Shown in pieces: positions 1 to 5,592 of a stretch of 7,326 bases of DNA. The stretch covers positions 1 through 7,326 of the forward strand of contig JAKSAU010001237.1 of the NCBI GenBank assembly GCA_022361535.1, read 5' to 3'. The DNA comes from Desulfobacterales bacterium. Its GTDB lineage: Bacteria > Desulfobacterota > Desulfobacteria > Desulfobacterales > Desulfobacteraceae. Below the pieces are notes generated by a model. The model was not told where the DNA came from. It saw only the letters and a program-made list of their open reading frames with translations, and made no database searches. Within the stretch, counting starts at the first letter, position 1; each line of letters begins with the position of its first letter. A program made the position numbers and the translations under genes.

Positions 1-254
1 ACAAACGCACAACATCCATTTCCAAGATTTTGAGCGTGCTTTTCTACTATACATTTAATTGCTTGTATATCTTCTGCCGTAAGATTCTTCGATTTCAATT
101 TTCTGTGATCTACAAGTTGTTTTAATCCCTTTACCCATTTCGGAGAGCTGACTATTGCCGTCAACAAATCATCAAAACCGCTAACTGAAGCTTTCCCTTG
201 GGTCTGAACCAAAATATAATCAGGCAGTTTTTCAAAATTAAGCTCAAATTCCAT
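1..254 (-). CDS. Partial small protein, SpoIIAA/STAS-SEC14-like, 5' part only
   Basis: Seen: reading the minus strand from an ATG at 254-252, 84 codons stay open to the left edge, so the C-terminus is missing. A GGAGG Shine-Dalgarno at 264-260 sits 5 nt before the ATG, which fixes the start. The product begins MEFELNFEKLPDYILVQTQG. It has a pattern of a short beta pair with a 'YILVQTQGKAS' strand, an amphipathic helix (about residues 26-38), a 'KGLKQLVDHRKL' segment (42-53), a 'LTAEDIQAIKCIVEKHA' helix (58-74) and 'LGNGCCAFV' at the edge. Inference: this order (strand, helix, D-R strand, LxxxDI helix, G-x-G/C-A-V strand) resembles the small SpoIIAA-like/STAS-SEC14 proteins that are common as uncharacterised genes in environmental Proteobacteria and Desulfobacterota. 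No phosphorylatable serine can be judged. The gene points the same way as the tyrosine operon but lies 317 nt beyond fahA, so it is probably a separate unit. The family call is moderate; that the frame is coding is fairly sure. Confidence 0.7.
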   Translation of the reverse strand, partial: MEFELNFEKLPDYILVQTQGKASVSGFDDLLTAIVSSPKWVKGLKQLVDHRKLKSKNLTAEDIQAIKCIVEKHAQNLGNGCCAF

Positions 255-571
255 GGTTTCCTCCAAGATCAAAAACTCTAATGCGCACAATTCATATATT
301 GCTTAGTTTGCGGATCTTACGTAAAACCAAAGTTCAAACAACCAAATTGTATGATGGAAGTCTTTTTAAAACAAGAACCAAATTATGAATTAATTCAAGA
401 TAATTGATCCCACCTTATAGAGTCAGTTTTTCTACAAATGACAGTTTTTTTAAACAACACAGGAGCCTGTTTTTGCGGGTTGACCAAAATTTGAAACAAG
501 GTTTCCTGTTCATGAATAAAGAACAGGTATCATGAATGATGATTTCTTAAAAACAGATAACGACCTTTATT
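255..571. other. AT-rich intergenic region between fahA and the SpoIIAA-like gene
   Basis: No convincing gene is seen on either strand. The stretch must contain the promoter of the partial minus-strand gene, but no clear -35/-10 pair stands out. Visible small structures are a perfect 12-bp palindrome at 386-397 (TGAATTAATTCA), a CAGTTTTT octamer repeated at 424-431 and 442-449 (18-nt period), a short inverted repeat ACAGG-AG-CCTGT at 461-472, and overlapping inverted repeats at 493-527, listed separately. The palindrome could be an operator or merely AT-rich sequence. Confidence 0.5.
493..527 (-). terminator. Possible weak terminator: overlapping inverted repeats after fahA
   Basis: Seen: CCTGTTC (505-511) and GAACAGG (521-527) form a perfect 7-bp stem with a 9-nt loop. 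Immediately beyond it on the minus strand, GAAAC/GTTTC (501-505 and 493-497) gives a second 5-bp stem with a 3-nt loop that shares base 505. They begin about 45 nt after the fahA stop. In minus-strand RNA the stems are followed only by a broken, A/T-rich run (CAAATTTTGG) and not by a solid U-tract. A rho-independent terminator is therefore possible but weak; an RNA 3'-end-protecting stem is an alternative. Confidence 0.35.
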
Positions 572-1810
572 TCAAATTACAGCCGGTAGGATATCGCCTG
601 AAACCTCTCCGAATCCCACACGAAATCCCTCTCCTTGGCACCATCCTGTTATGGAAACACTATCATTATCCTGAAGGAATTTGCGTTCTTCGCCATTGGA
701 CAGTTTCAAAGGTCTTCTTCCTCCCCAGCTTAACTCCAGCATGCTGCCATAACTTTTTTCACCAGGCCCACTGATCGTTCCTGAGGCCATCATATCCCCG
801 GGATTGACGTTACACCCGGTAACGGTATGATGACAAAGTTGCTGAAGGATATTCCAATACATGGTTTTAAAATTTCCTTTGGATATCATCGTATCCTGAA
901 GATTGACTTCCAGATGGATATCCAAGGCCCAGTCTTCTGAATTCTGGAGATAAGGCAACGGTACCGGGGACTGTTCAGGTCCCCTGCATCTGAACGGTTC
1001 AAGCGCTTCCAACGGAACGATCCAGGGTGAAATAGATGTGGCAAAATTTTTGGCATTAAACGGTCCCAGGGGCTGATATTCCCATTTTTGAATATCTCTG
1101 GCCGACCAGTCATTGACCAGAACCATTCCAAATATATGTTCAGCGGCTTGATTCATTTGAATCGGTTTACCCAAATTGGATCCAGGCCCCACAAAAAAGC
1201 CCATCTCCAACTCAAAATCCAAAAGACGGCAAGGTGAGTACACAGGCGATTCCTGATCGTCGTTTTTGATCTGGCCACAGGGCCGCCGGATAGATGTACC
1301 GCTTAATACAATTGAACTGGACCTGCCGTGATAAGCCACAGGCAGGTGAAGCCAATTGGGCATCAGGGCATTTTCTTTTCCCCGGAACATGGTTCCCACA
1401 TTGGTTGCATGTTCTCTTGACGAATAAAAATCTGTATAATCGCCAATTTCTACAGGCAAGCTCATTTTGATATCAGCGATGGGAATCAATACTTTGTTTC
1501 GAAGCTCAATGTTATTTTGAATTTCCGGGGTCTCAGCATCTAAAAGATCAGTTACTGTCCTTCTGACTTTTTCCCATTCCGTTTTTCCAAGACTTAAAAA
1601 ACGATTTAAACTCGGCTGGTTGAACACCCCGGACAGACCCGGGAAGAACTCCAATTTTTCCAGGATCGAAAGATCCAGAACATAATCACCTATTCGGATT
1701 CCAGCTCTTTTTCTGCCATGATACTCAATAATACCATAGGGTAAATTCTGAATGGGAAAATGATGATTTGCATCATATTCGATAAATGATCGACGATTTG
1801 TAGCACTCAT
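572..1810 (-). CDS. fahA: Fumarylacetoacetase (fumarylacetoacetate hydrolase)
   Basis: Last enzyme of tyrosine/homogentisate breakdown: cleaves the C-C bond of fumarylacetoacetate to fumarate and acetoacetate in the cytoplasm. The 412-aa length matches the full-length, eukaryote-like class (about 420 aa) with an N-terminal SH3-like domain (roughly 1-118) and a C-terminal FAH barrel. The match to the mouse enzyme is near-colinear (recalled, not aligned by program): metal ligands D127, E200, E202 and D234, catalytic H134, R238 and K254 all lie one residue after the mouse numbers (D126, E199, E201, D233, H133, R237, K253), and E359 in GSMLELSW corresponds to the mouse catalytic Glu. Signature stretches DYTDFYSSREHATNVG (124-139), NWLHLPVAYHGR (152-163), NDWSARDIQKWEY (233-245) and SGTISGPGE (343-351) are intact. 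The ATG at 1810 has GAGG five bases upstream. It is the last gene of the operon, 33 nt after the unknown gene. The frame is complete, with all key residues present. Confidence 0.97.
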   Translation of the reverse strand: MSATNRRSFIEYDANHHFPIQNLPYGIIEYHGRKRAGIRIGDYVLDLSILEKLEFFPGLSGVFNQPSLNRFLSLGKTEWEKVRRTVTDLLDAETPEIQNNIELRNKVLIPIADIKMSLPVEIGDYTDFYSSREHATNVGTMFRGKENALMPNWLHLPVAYHGRSSSIVLSGTSIRRPCGQIKNDDQESPVYSPCRLLDFELEMGFFVGPGSNLGKPIQMNQAAEHIFGMVLVNDWSARDIQKWEYQPLGPFNAKNFATSISPWIVPLEALEPFRCRGPEQSPVPLPYLQNSEDWALDIHLEVNLQDTMISKGNFKTMYWNILQQLCHHTVTGCNVNPGDMMASGTISGPGEKSYGSMLELSWGGRRPLKLSNGEERKFLQDNDSVSITGWCQGEGFRVGFGEVSGDILPAVI

Positions 1811-1843
1811 TTCTTCCTCTCCGGTCTAATTTTGTTTTATGCT

Positions 1844-2728
1844 TTAGAATAAGAAGCTCAGGGACTTTAGATCATTCAACGGTTCTTCAAACGAACAACT
1901 GCCAAAACTGGTGATTTTTTCACCACGCAATTGTTTTATCCGATCTGAAGGAATACTGTGACCATTCCAAGATAATTTTGTGTCGTCGAAGTCAAAATTG
2001 TTCATCTTTTGGTCCATCAGACATGCTTTTATCTCTTTATCACTTAATTGGCTGCTAAACCCGAGAAGAGATGCTGTGAAAACGTTGATAAATCCATACT
2101 GAAGGCCCTCCAGCGTTTGAGAATAATCACTAAAAGGATGATGGAGTCCTGCGGTAAACTTCATGGACAGGTCTCTGCTGATGCAGGACCTGATGGCGAT
2201 CAACACCTGGTCCGGATCTGGAACCATCCCGGGAACCGTTCCGCCGCATCTGAGTTTATAACCAATGTTGTGACATGTGTGCCGCTTGAATTTATTGATC
2301 CCCAGAATATCAGCATCACATAGATCCACACGTGCCGATTCTACAAAAATAGAAGTCTTCTCAATTCCTGCGGCTTCTACTTTTCGAATGGTCCTTCCAA
2401 GGAAGGATGAAATATGTTCGATGGCTGAGCAGTCTTCGGGCAAACGAATTTCAAAAGAGACGATATTCGGTGCCAACGTGCGGAGCGAACTCAAAAACTG
2501 ATTCGAATCCGGCTCCGACAGAATAACGGAAAACTTCATTTCTCCAGGCTGGGAAATGGACTTTAATGTTGCTTCCGGTATAACAAATTTACTGAGGATC
2601 CAATTCTCACTGTTCTGTTGATAGGTTTGATATTGACTTAATGCGGTCTCAAGATCCAGCCGGGCTGGCGGAAAAAGTCCGGCATAATCAATGATTTCTT
2701 GCATAAAATGTTTAAATGCTGCGTTCAT
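1844..2728 (-). CDS. Conserved protein of unknown function in the tyrosine-degradation operon
   Basis: I do not recognise a characterised family. Length is 294 aa from the preferred ATG at 2728-2726, which lies 2 nt after the hmgA TGA and 8 nt after a GGAG (2740-2737). An ATG at 2734 overlapping the hmgA stop as ATGA (296 aa) and a GTG at 2746 (300 aa) are alternatives, but the GGAG is too close to the 2734 ATG. No signal peptide or membrane segment is seen, so it is probably cytoplasmic. Motifs that look conserved-family-like: IDYAGLFPPA (13-22), WILSKFVIP (43-51), YKLRCGG (157-163), KFTAGLHHP (190-198), YGFINVFTAS (211-220) and FGSCSFEEP (275-283). Alternating strand/helix segments with charged or His residues at strand ends suggest a TIM-barrel-like enzyme (inference only). 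I recall similar hypothetical proteins beside homogentisate-pathway genes in other bacteria, but cannot verify this here. Its place between hmgA and fahA, with no maiA visible, makes maleylacetoacetate isomerisation, or another pathway-linked role, a reasonable hypothesis. It is not established. Confidence 0.9.
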   Translation of the reverse strand: MNAAFKHFMQEIIDYAGLFPPARLDLETALSQYQTYQQNSENWILSKFVIPEATLKSISQPGEMKFSVILSEPDSNQFLSSLRTLAPNIVSFEIRLPEDCSAIEHISSFLGRTIRKVEAAGIEKTSIFVESARVDLCDADILGINKFKRHTCHNIGYKLRCGGTVPGMVPDPDQVLIAIRSCISRDLSMKFTAGLHHPFSDYSQTLEGLQYGFINVFTASLLGFSSQLSDKEIKACLMDQKMNNFDFDDTKLSWNGHSIPSDRIKQLRGEKITSFGSCSFEEPLNDLKSLSFLF

Positions 2729-2730
2729 TA

Positions 2731-3891
2731 TCATTGCTCCAGCCACGAAGTCTGGTAGTTTTTATCTTCACAAGCCAGTGCCGCTTTAGCGACATGAAGT
2801 GGTTTAAACGCATCCAGCATCACTGCCGTCTCTTTGGTTTCTTTTAATCCGATGGACGCTTCAGCTTTTCCCGGATGTGGACCGTGGGGCATTCCATCGG
2901 GATGGAGGGTAATGGAACCGAACTCAATGCCTTTCCGGCTCATGAACTCATCACTGCAGTAATACAAAACTTCATCAGACCCGATATTTGAGTGATTATA
3001 AGGCGCCGGAATAGCATCAGGATGATAATCAAACAGCCTTGGCACAAAAGAGCAGACTACAAATCCGTTGCCTTCAAAGGTTTGATGAACCGGAGGCGGT
3101 TGATGAATTCTTCCGGTGATGGGTTCGAAATCATCAATATTGAATGCCCAGGGGTAGTAATATCCGTCCCAACCAACCGTATCAAAGGGATGGTGGGTTA
3201 AGATCATCCGGTGAAGGCCGTTTCTGGCCTTTGATAATATTTCAAACTCCCCTGTTTGGTCCACCGGATTCAGTCGGGATGGTAATCGGATATCCCGCTC
3301 ACAAAAAGGGCTGTGCTCCAGCAACTGGCCGTGTTTATTCCTGTAACGGGCGGGTGTGCGGACATATCCTCTGCTTTCAATAATATAAAAAATGTGTTCC
3401 TTTCCCTTTAAGCGGAACCGGTGAATGATGCCTTTAGGAATGACCAAATAGTCCCCTTTTATAAAATCCAGTTCACCCATCTGAGATTCAAGCGTTCCCT
3501 CTCCTTTAGTCACAAAGATGAGTTCATCTCCTTGCCCGTTTCTGTAAAAAAAATCATCATCGGCATTTGGCCGGGCAATCGAAACTCCGACATCGTTGTT
3601 AAATAAAAGCGGGGTTCGATCTAAAACCGGACTTGTGCCCTCCGGTGGCAGGCTGTGAGTCCTGAAATGCCTTAGGTGCAAGTAATTATCTGGTTCCCGA
3701 TCCCATGAAAATTCCTTGATTCGTTCCACTTTTATTAATTGTGTGGGGGGGCGAATCGTGTAAAGAATTGATTGAATGCCTGTAAAGCCGAGGTTTCCCA
3801 TCAGATGTTCGTGGTAAATGCCAGAGGTTTCTTTCCGAAAGGCCGTATGTCTTTTATGCGGGATTTTACCCATTGAATGGTAGTATACCAT
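2731..3891 (-). CDS. hmgA: Homogentisate 1,2-dioxygenase, short bacterial form
   Basis: Fe(II)-dependent ring-cleaving dioxygenase turning homogentisate plus O2 into maleylacetoacetate. The preferred ATG at 3891-3889 gives 386 aa beginning MVYYHSMGKIPHKRHTAFRK, the usual N-terminus of the short homogentisate dioxygenases. The longer frame from 3963 adds 24 residues encoded inside the end of hpd and is unlikely. A G-rich Shine-Dalgarno (AAGGGGG) lies about 9 nt upstream. The start is 1 nt after the hpd TAA, so translation is probably coupled. Double-cupin architecture is seen: an N-terminal cupin with GDELIFVTKGEGTLES (121-136) and DYLVIPKGIIHRF (147-159), and a C-terminal cupin carrying the metal site, H300 in YNHSNIGSDE, an acidic ligand D306 or E307, and H336 in MPHGPHPG. 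The 36-residue H-to-H distance equals that of the human H335/H371 pair. It is shorter than the ~430-445 aa canonical enzymes, as in the Bacteroidota-type branch. Function is confident from the motifs plus the neighbours on both sides. Confidence 0.95.
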   Translation of the reverse strand: MVYYHSMGKIPHKRHTAFRKETSGIYHEHLMGNLGFTGIQSILYTIRPPTQLIKVERIKEFSWDREPDNYLHLRHFRTHSLPPEGTSPVLDRTPLLFNNDVGVSIARPNADDDFFYRNGQGDELIFVTKGEGTLESQMGELDFIKGDYLVIPKGIIHRFRLKGKEHIFYIIESRGYVRTPARYRNKHGQLLEHSPFCERDIRLPSRLNPVDQTGEFEILSKARNGLHRMILTHHPFDTVGWDGYYYPWAFNIDDFEPITGRIHQPPPVHQTFEGNGFVVCSFVPRLFDYHPDAIPAPYNHSNIGSDEVLYYCSDEFMSRKGIEFGSITLHPDGMPHGPHPGKAEASIGLKETKETAVMLDAFKPLHVAKAALACEDKNYQTSWLEQ

Positions 3892-3892
3892 A

Positions 3893-4978
3893 TTACAGAT
3901 TCCCCCTTCTTTTTTGTTCCAGTTCAATGGATTCAAACAGGGCTTTAAAATTACCTTTGCCAAAGCTTTGGCACCCGGCTCGCTGAATAACTTCTAAAAA
4001 CAAAGTAGGCCTGTCTTGAACCGGCTTAGTAAAAATTTGAAGAAGATAACCGTTCTCATCACTGTCTGCTAATATGTTATATTCTTGAATACGTTTCTTA
4101 TCTTCCTTGATGTCTCCCACACGATCCCAGACCGTCTCATAATAGGCATCCGGAATGGTTAAAAAGTTGAGCCCGTTTGTCTTAAGTTTTCCCACAGTAC
4201 TCAGTATATCATCTGTATAAAGGGCGATATGCTGAACACCTGCTGAATAATTAAAATCAATATATTCTTGTATCTGGCTCTTGCGCTTCCCTTTGGCCGG
4301 CTCATTAATGGGAAACTTAATATTTCGTTTGTCATTGGCCATTACTGTTGAGCGAAGAGCTGTATACTCGGTTGAAATATCCTTGTCATCATATGATACA
4401 AATTGATGAAACCCGAACACATCCCTGTAAAAGTCGCACCAGCGATCCATCTGCCTGTCTTGTGTATTGGCAACGACATGATCGATCCTTTTAAACCCGA
4501 CATGCTGTTCATTTGATTGCACCGGCTCAAACCCGGGAAGAAACACACCATCGTAATTATCAAGGTCGATAAAACTATGTATCACATCACCATACGTCCG
4601 AATGGCAGCCCACCTGGCTTCCCCGTTGTTATCTTTTAATGTAAAAGGCGGCTGAACAGGAGAAGCCCCTTTTTTTATTGTTTCAGAATACAAGGTGTCA
4701 ACATCGTTGACATCGAAACAGATATCCTTTACCCCATCGCCGTGCAGGAGCAAAAAAACATTTTTCGGGTCCTGACTGGTGAGGGGAGTGGTAAATACAA
4801 AAACAATATTACCTTGTTTTAGCGCATAGGATGCGCGGTAGGGATGGCCTGTTTCAGGGCCAAGATAAGCAATCTGGTTAAATCCCAATGCTTTGCGGTA
4901 AAAATAAGCTGCCTGCAATGCATTGCCTGTGATAAATTCAATATGGTTTATCCGTTTGACAGGTGAAGATAGTCCCAT
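3893..4978 (-). CDS. hpd: 4-hydroxyphenylpyruvate dioxygenase
   Basis: Non-haem Fe(II) oxygenase converting 4-hydroxyphenylpyruvate and O2 to homogentisate and CO2, the entry step of the operon. 361 aa with two vicinal-oxygen-chelate halves: the N-terminal one from KRINHIEFITGNALQAAYFY (8-27), the C-terminal one from FKRIDHVVANTQ (162-173). The iron triad is H167 (RIDHVV), H250 (VQHIAL) and E329 (FLEVIQR). The spacings of 83 and 79 residues equal those of the Streptomyces HPPD triad (H187, H270, E349). The C-terminal lid SFGKGNFKALFESIE (338-352) is intact. Start choice: the frame is open back to a GTG at 5035 (380 aa), but a perfect AAGGAGGA at 4992-4985 lies 6 nt before the ATG at 4978, and the resulting N-terminus fits the family. 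First gene of the operon. 4-hydroxymandelate synthase is a homologous alternative, ruled out by the hmgA and fahA neighbours. Confidence 0.96.
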   Translation of the reverse strand: MGLSSPVKRINHIEFITGNALQAAYFYRKALGFNQIAYLGPETGHPYRASYALKQGNIVFVFTTPLTSQDPKNVFLLLHGDGVKDICFDVNDVDTLYSETIKKGASPVQPPFTLKDNNGEARWAAIRTYGDVIHSFIDLDNYDGVFLPGFEPVQSNEQHVGFKRIDHVVANTQDRQMDRWCDFYRDVFGFHQFVSYDDKDISTEYTALRSTVMANDKRNIKFPINEPAKGKRKSQIQEYIDFNYSAGVQHIALYTDDILSTVGKLKTNGLNFLTIPDAYYETVWDRVGDIKEDKKRIQEYNILADSDENGYLLQIFTKPVQDRPTLFLEVIQRAGCQSFGKGNFKALFESIELEQKRRGNL

Positions 4979-4984
4979 TGCAGC

Positions 4985-4992
4985 TCCTCCTT
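4985..4992 (-). promoter_or_regulatory. Ribosome binding site of hpd (decides the start)
   Basis: On the minus strand AAGGAGGA is followed by 6 nt (GCTGCA) and the ATG at 4978. This near-perfect anti-16S match favours this start over the upstream in-frame ATG (5002) and GTG (5035), neither of which has a comparable site. Confidence 0.8.
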
Positions 4993-5057
4993 TTATACTC
5001 ATAGGTGCTGAGTTTTTAATTTCAGGTGCTGACACAGTTTCTCTAAATTTGAGGATA

Positions 5058-5087
5058 TAAATAGAATATGGTAATTAAACCTATCAA
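5058..5087 (-). promoter_or_regulatory. Candidate sigma70-type promoter for the hpd operon
   Basis: On the minus strand TTGATA (5087-5082) and TATTTA (5063-5058) are separated by 18 nt, about 80 nt before the hpd ATG. The -35 is 5/6 to consensus but the -10 is poor. An overlapping pair TTGCTT-18-TATTCT is an alternative. The region is AT-rich, so chance matches are likely. No regulator gene adjoins the operon in this window. Confidence 0.3.
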
Positions 5088-5167
5088 AGCAAGAATAGAT
5101 TCGTCACTTTTTGGCATATCTTATTTAACACGAATTCTATGTTTGTTTTTCTGGAATTTAAAGAAGG

Positions 5168-5203
5168 TGGGGTGGGGCCGCTGTGAGGTTGACGATTCAG
5201 CGG
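5168..5203. repeat. G-rich run plus inverted repeat CCGCTG/CAGCGG
   Basis: Seen: GGTGGGGTGGGG (5168-5177 region) runs straight into CCGCTG (5178-5183), a 14-nt spacer and CAGCGG (5198-5203). Its GC content stands out from the AT-rich surroundings. It could be a dispersed intergenic repeat element, a hairpin, or a remnant of mobile DNA; the window contains no second copy with which to decide. Confidence 0.35.
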
Positions 5204-5356
5204 TAGCATAATATCGGATAAATGCCGAGCGACATATTTGTCTATAAGTGCTCAGTCATTGGTGAGAGTTGGCTTATACCATAAGTCCTTGGTCAAATGT
5301 AGTTTGTATAACCTTTATTGATTGGGAAATAGGTCTCGATTTCTCATGAAACCACT

Positions 5357-5455
5357 TCATGTACTAGCCAATAATTCTTTTTCAATAGTTATCATAGAGG
5401 CGGTAAAATATCTTGCCGCTTCAGTGGTTAAACGATCATCAGTAGCTAAAAAATA
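5357..5455 (-). pseudogene. Possible 3' stump of a PIN-domain (VapC-like) gene
   Basis: Seen: the minus strand reads YFLATDDRLTTEAARYF, then ASMITIEKELLAST and a TGA at 5359-5357. The frame is open only from 5485, with no start codon upstream and a TAA at 5488-5486. Known: PIN-domain ribonucleases end with a hydrophobic strand, a (T/S)xDxxL motif, a short helix and a strand leading to 'P/I-x-E-L/F-L'. Inference: this matches that C-terminal layout (ATDDRL, then MITIEKELL), so a PIN gene seems to have lost its 5' part where the FRG locus begins. At only ~33 residues, chance similarity cannot be excluded. Confidence 0.3.
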
Positions 5456-5580
5456 AGAAAACAAGGATATAGGATCAACGCAAATTTAGTATATAAAACA
5501 TATTTTTTGTGGAATAATAGTTTACTCATACCTACCTAATGGGTATTAAAAATTTGATCAGATTCTCAATATTTCAAGAA

Positions 5581-5587
5581 AAGGAGG
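5581..5587 (+). promoter_or_regulatory. Ribosome binding site for the FRG-domain gene (decides a TTG start)
   Basis: AAGGAGG followed by 5 nt (TTCTT) and TTG at 5593-5595, in frame with the FRG protein. The only upstream in-frame ATG (5539) has no Shine-Dalgarno sequence before it (ACTCATACCTACCTA). Confidence 0.7.
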
Positions 5588-5592
5588 TTCTT

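Larger units (their letters stand above)
5088..5592. other. Long non-coding stretch between hpd and the FRG-domain gene
   Basis: About 500 bases with no intact gene. From left to right it holds AT-rich sequence upstream of hpd, a G-rich run with an inverted repeat (5168-5203), a short hairpin-like CTTAT-ACC-ATAAG near 5273-5285, a putative PIN-domain stump on the minus strand (5357-5455), a 7-bp inverted repeat GCGGTAA/TTGCCGC (5400-5406 and 5413-5419, one G-T pair) inside that stump, and very AT-rich sequence (5480-5540) that probably carries the promoter of the FRG gene. No tRNA or CRISPR structure is seen. Confidence 0.5.

Noticed and set aside
461..477. Plus-strand terminator-like ACAGG-AG-CCTGT followed by TTTTT
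   Set aside because: The loop would be 2 nt and no plus-strand gene lies to the left to need it; in the operon's direction it has no U-tract.
532..774. Plus-strand open frame of 80 codons
   Set aside because: Lies antisense over the conserved 3' end of fahA, has no ribosome site or recognisable product; a shadow frame.
2048..2501. Two overlapping plus-strand open frames
   Set aside because: Antisense to the unknown operon gene, with low-complexity unconvincing translations and no Shine-Dalgarno sites.
2992..3606. Three plus-strand open frames over hmgA
   Set aside because: Antisense shadows of a gene with full motif support on the minus strand.
4342..4563. Minus-strand open frame inside hpd in another frame
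   Set aside because: Overlaps the conserved HPPD coding sequence; no family features.
5225..5287. Small plus-strand open frame MPSDIFVYKCSVIGESWLIP
   Set aside because: 20 codons, no ribosome site, no recognisable similarity.
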